From positions 1 through 7,161 of the forward strand of contig JAFGPU010000406.1 of NCBI GenBank assembly GCA_016936035.1: a stretch of DNA of 7,161 nt, written 5' to 3'. The stretch's first letter is position 1; the number at the start of each line of letters is the position of its first letter. A program made the position numbers and the translations under genes. Below, piece by piece: positions 6,921 through 7,161 of this stretch. Below the pieces are notes generated by a model that had not been told where the DNA came from, searched no databases, and worked only from the letters and a program-made list of their open reading frames with translations. The DNA comes from Acidimicrobiales bacterium (GTDB lineage Bacteria; Actinomycetota; Acidimicrobiia; Acidimicrobiales; VFJN01).

Positions 6921-7161
6921 CGGCCACCGAGGTGCTCGACCGCCTGCTGCCACCCGGGGCGGATGGCGACCCCGGCGCCCGGGGCTGGCTGGCCGCCCAC
7001 GGCCTGCCCCGGCCCCGCGACGAGGCCTGGCGCTACACACCGCTCGACGAGATCGTGGCCGGCCTCGAGGAGGCCGGTCCGCCGGCAAGCGGCGGTGACG
7101 TCGCTGCGCCGCTCGACCAGGTCGCACTCGACCGCGCCGCGGTCGACCGGCTGGCCGGCGA
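6917..7161 (+). CDS. sufD: SufD N-terminus, cut by window edge
   Basis: 81 complete codons are visible, open to the right edge. SufD pairs with SufB in the SufBC2D scaffold and is needed for iron acquisition into the cluster. The segment HGLPRPRDEAWRYTPLDEI (28-46) matches the SufD N-terminal signature of a Gly-[Leu/Phe]-Pro followed by E-x-W-[KR]-[YF]-T-x-L. The ATG lies in the ATGA overlap with the sufC stop, and no clear Shine-Dalgarno precedes it, so translation is probably coupled. The N-terminal region is weakly conserved in the family; assignment rests on this motif plus position after sufB and sufC. Confidence 0.88.

Overview
The window is about 70% G+C by eye, with strong G/C bias at third codon positions, frequent GTG starts and purine-rich Shine-Dalgarno sites. 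Together with the gene families present (TetR regulator, CxxH-type ferredoxin, soluble P450, mycobacterial-type nitronate monooxygenase, group III truncated haemoglobin), this suggests an actinobacterial-grade organism. A deep lineage such as Acidimicrobiia is plausible but cannot be proved from 7 kb. Coding density is close to complete, and no tRNA, rRNA, IS element or CRISPR array is visible.

Layout. (1) 1-508, minus: the 5' part of a hemerythrin (HHE) domain protein whose visible end is a His/Glu repeat encoded by a 9-bp tandem repeat. (2) 509-657: a divergent control region. On the hemerythrin side it holds a DosR-box-like sequence placed close to -42. On the other side it holds a promoter overlapped by a TetR-type inverted repeat. 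(3) 658-3852, plus: a tightly packed unit of TetR regulator, small Fe-S ferredoxin, cytochrome P450 and nitronate monooxygenase-like flavoenzyme. The TetR frame runs without a stop codon into the ferredoxin, which also has its own Shine-Dalgarno and ATG. (4) 3968-4210, plus: a small Cys/Trp-rich protein whose cysteine spacing and C-terminal W-C-x-x-W match high-potential iron-sulfur proteins (HiPIP), but without an export signal. (5) 4230-4646, minus: a group III truncated haemoglobin, convergent with the HiPIP-like gene across a short hairpin. (6) 4647-4740: a divergent region with a -10-like CATAAT and a 16-bp imperfect palindrome in the promoter spacer. (7) 4741 to the end, plus: sufB, sufC and the start of sufD, the core of the SUF Fe-S cluster assembly machinery.

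How the genes may work together. The P450 unit looks like an inducible oxidation module: a TetR repressor senses a small molecule, the ferredoxin feeds electrons to the P450, and the flavoenzyme acts on a related substrate or product. No ferredoxin reductase is present, so one must come from elsewhere. The rest of the window is rich in iron and oxygen/NO chemistry (non-heme di-iron, heme globin, HiPIP-like cluster protein, Fe-S assembly). That may reflect shared redox physiology or just chance neighbourhood. The two most unusual items are the continuous TetR-ferredoxin frame and the cytoplasmic HiPIP-like protein.
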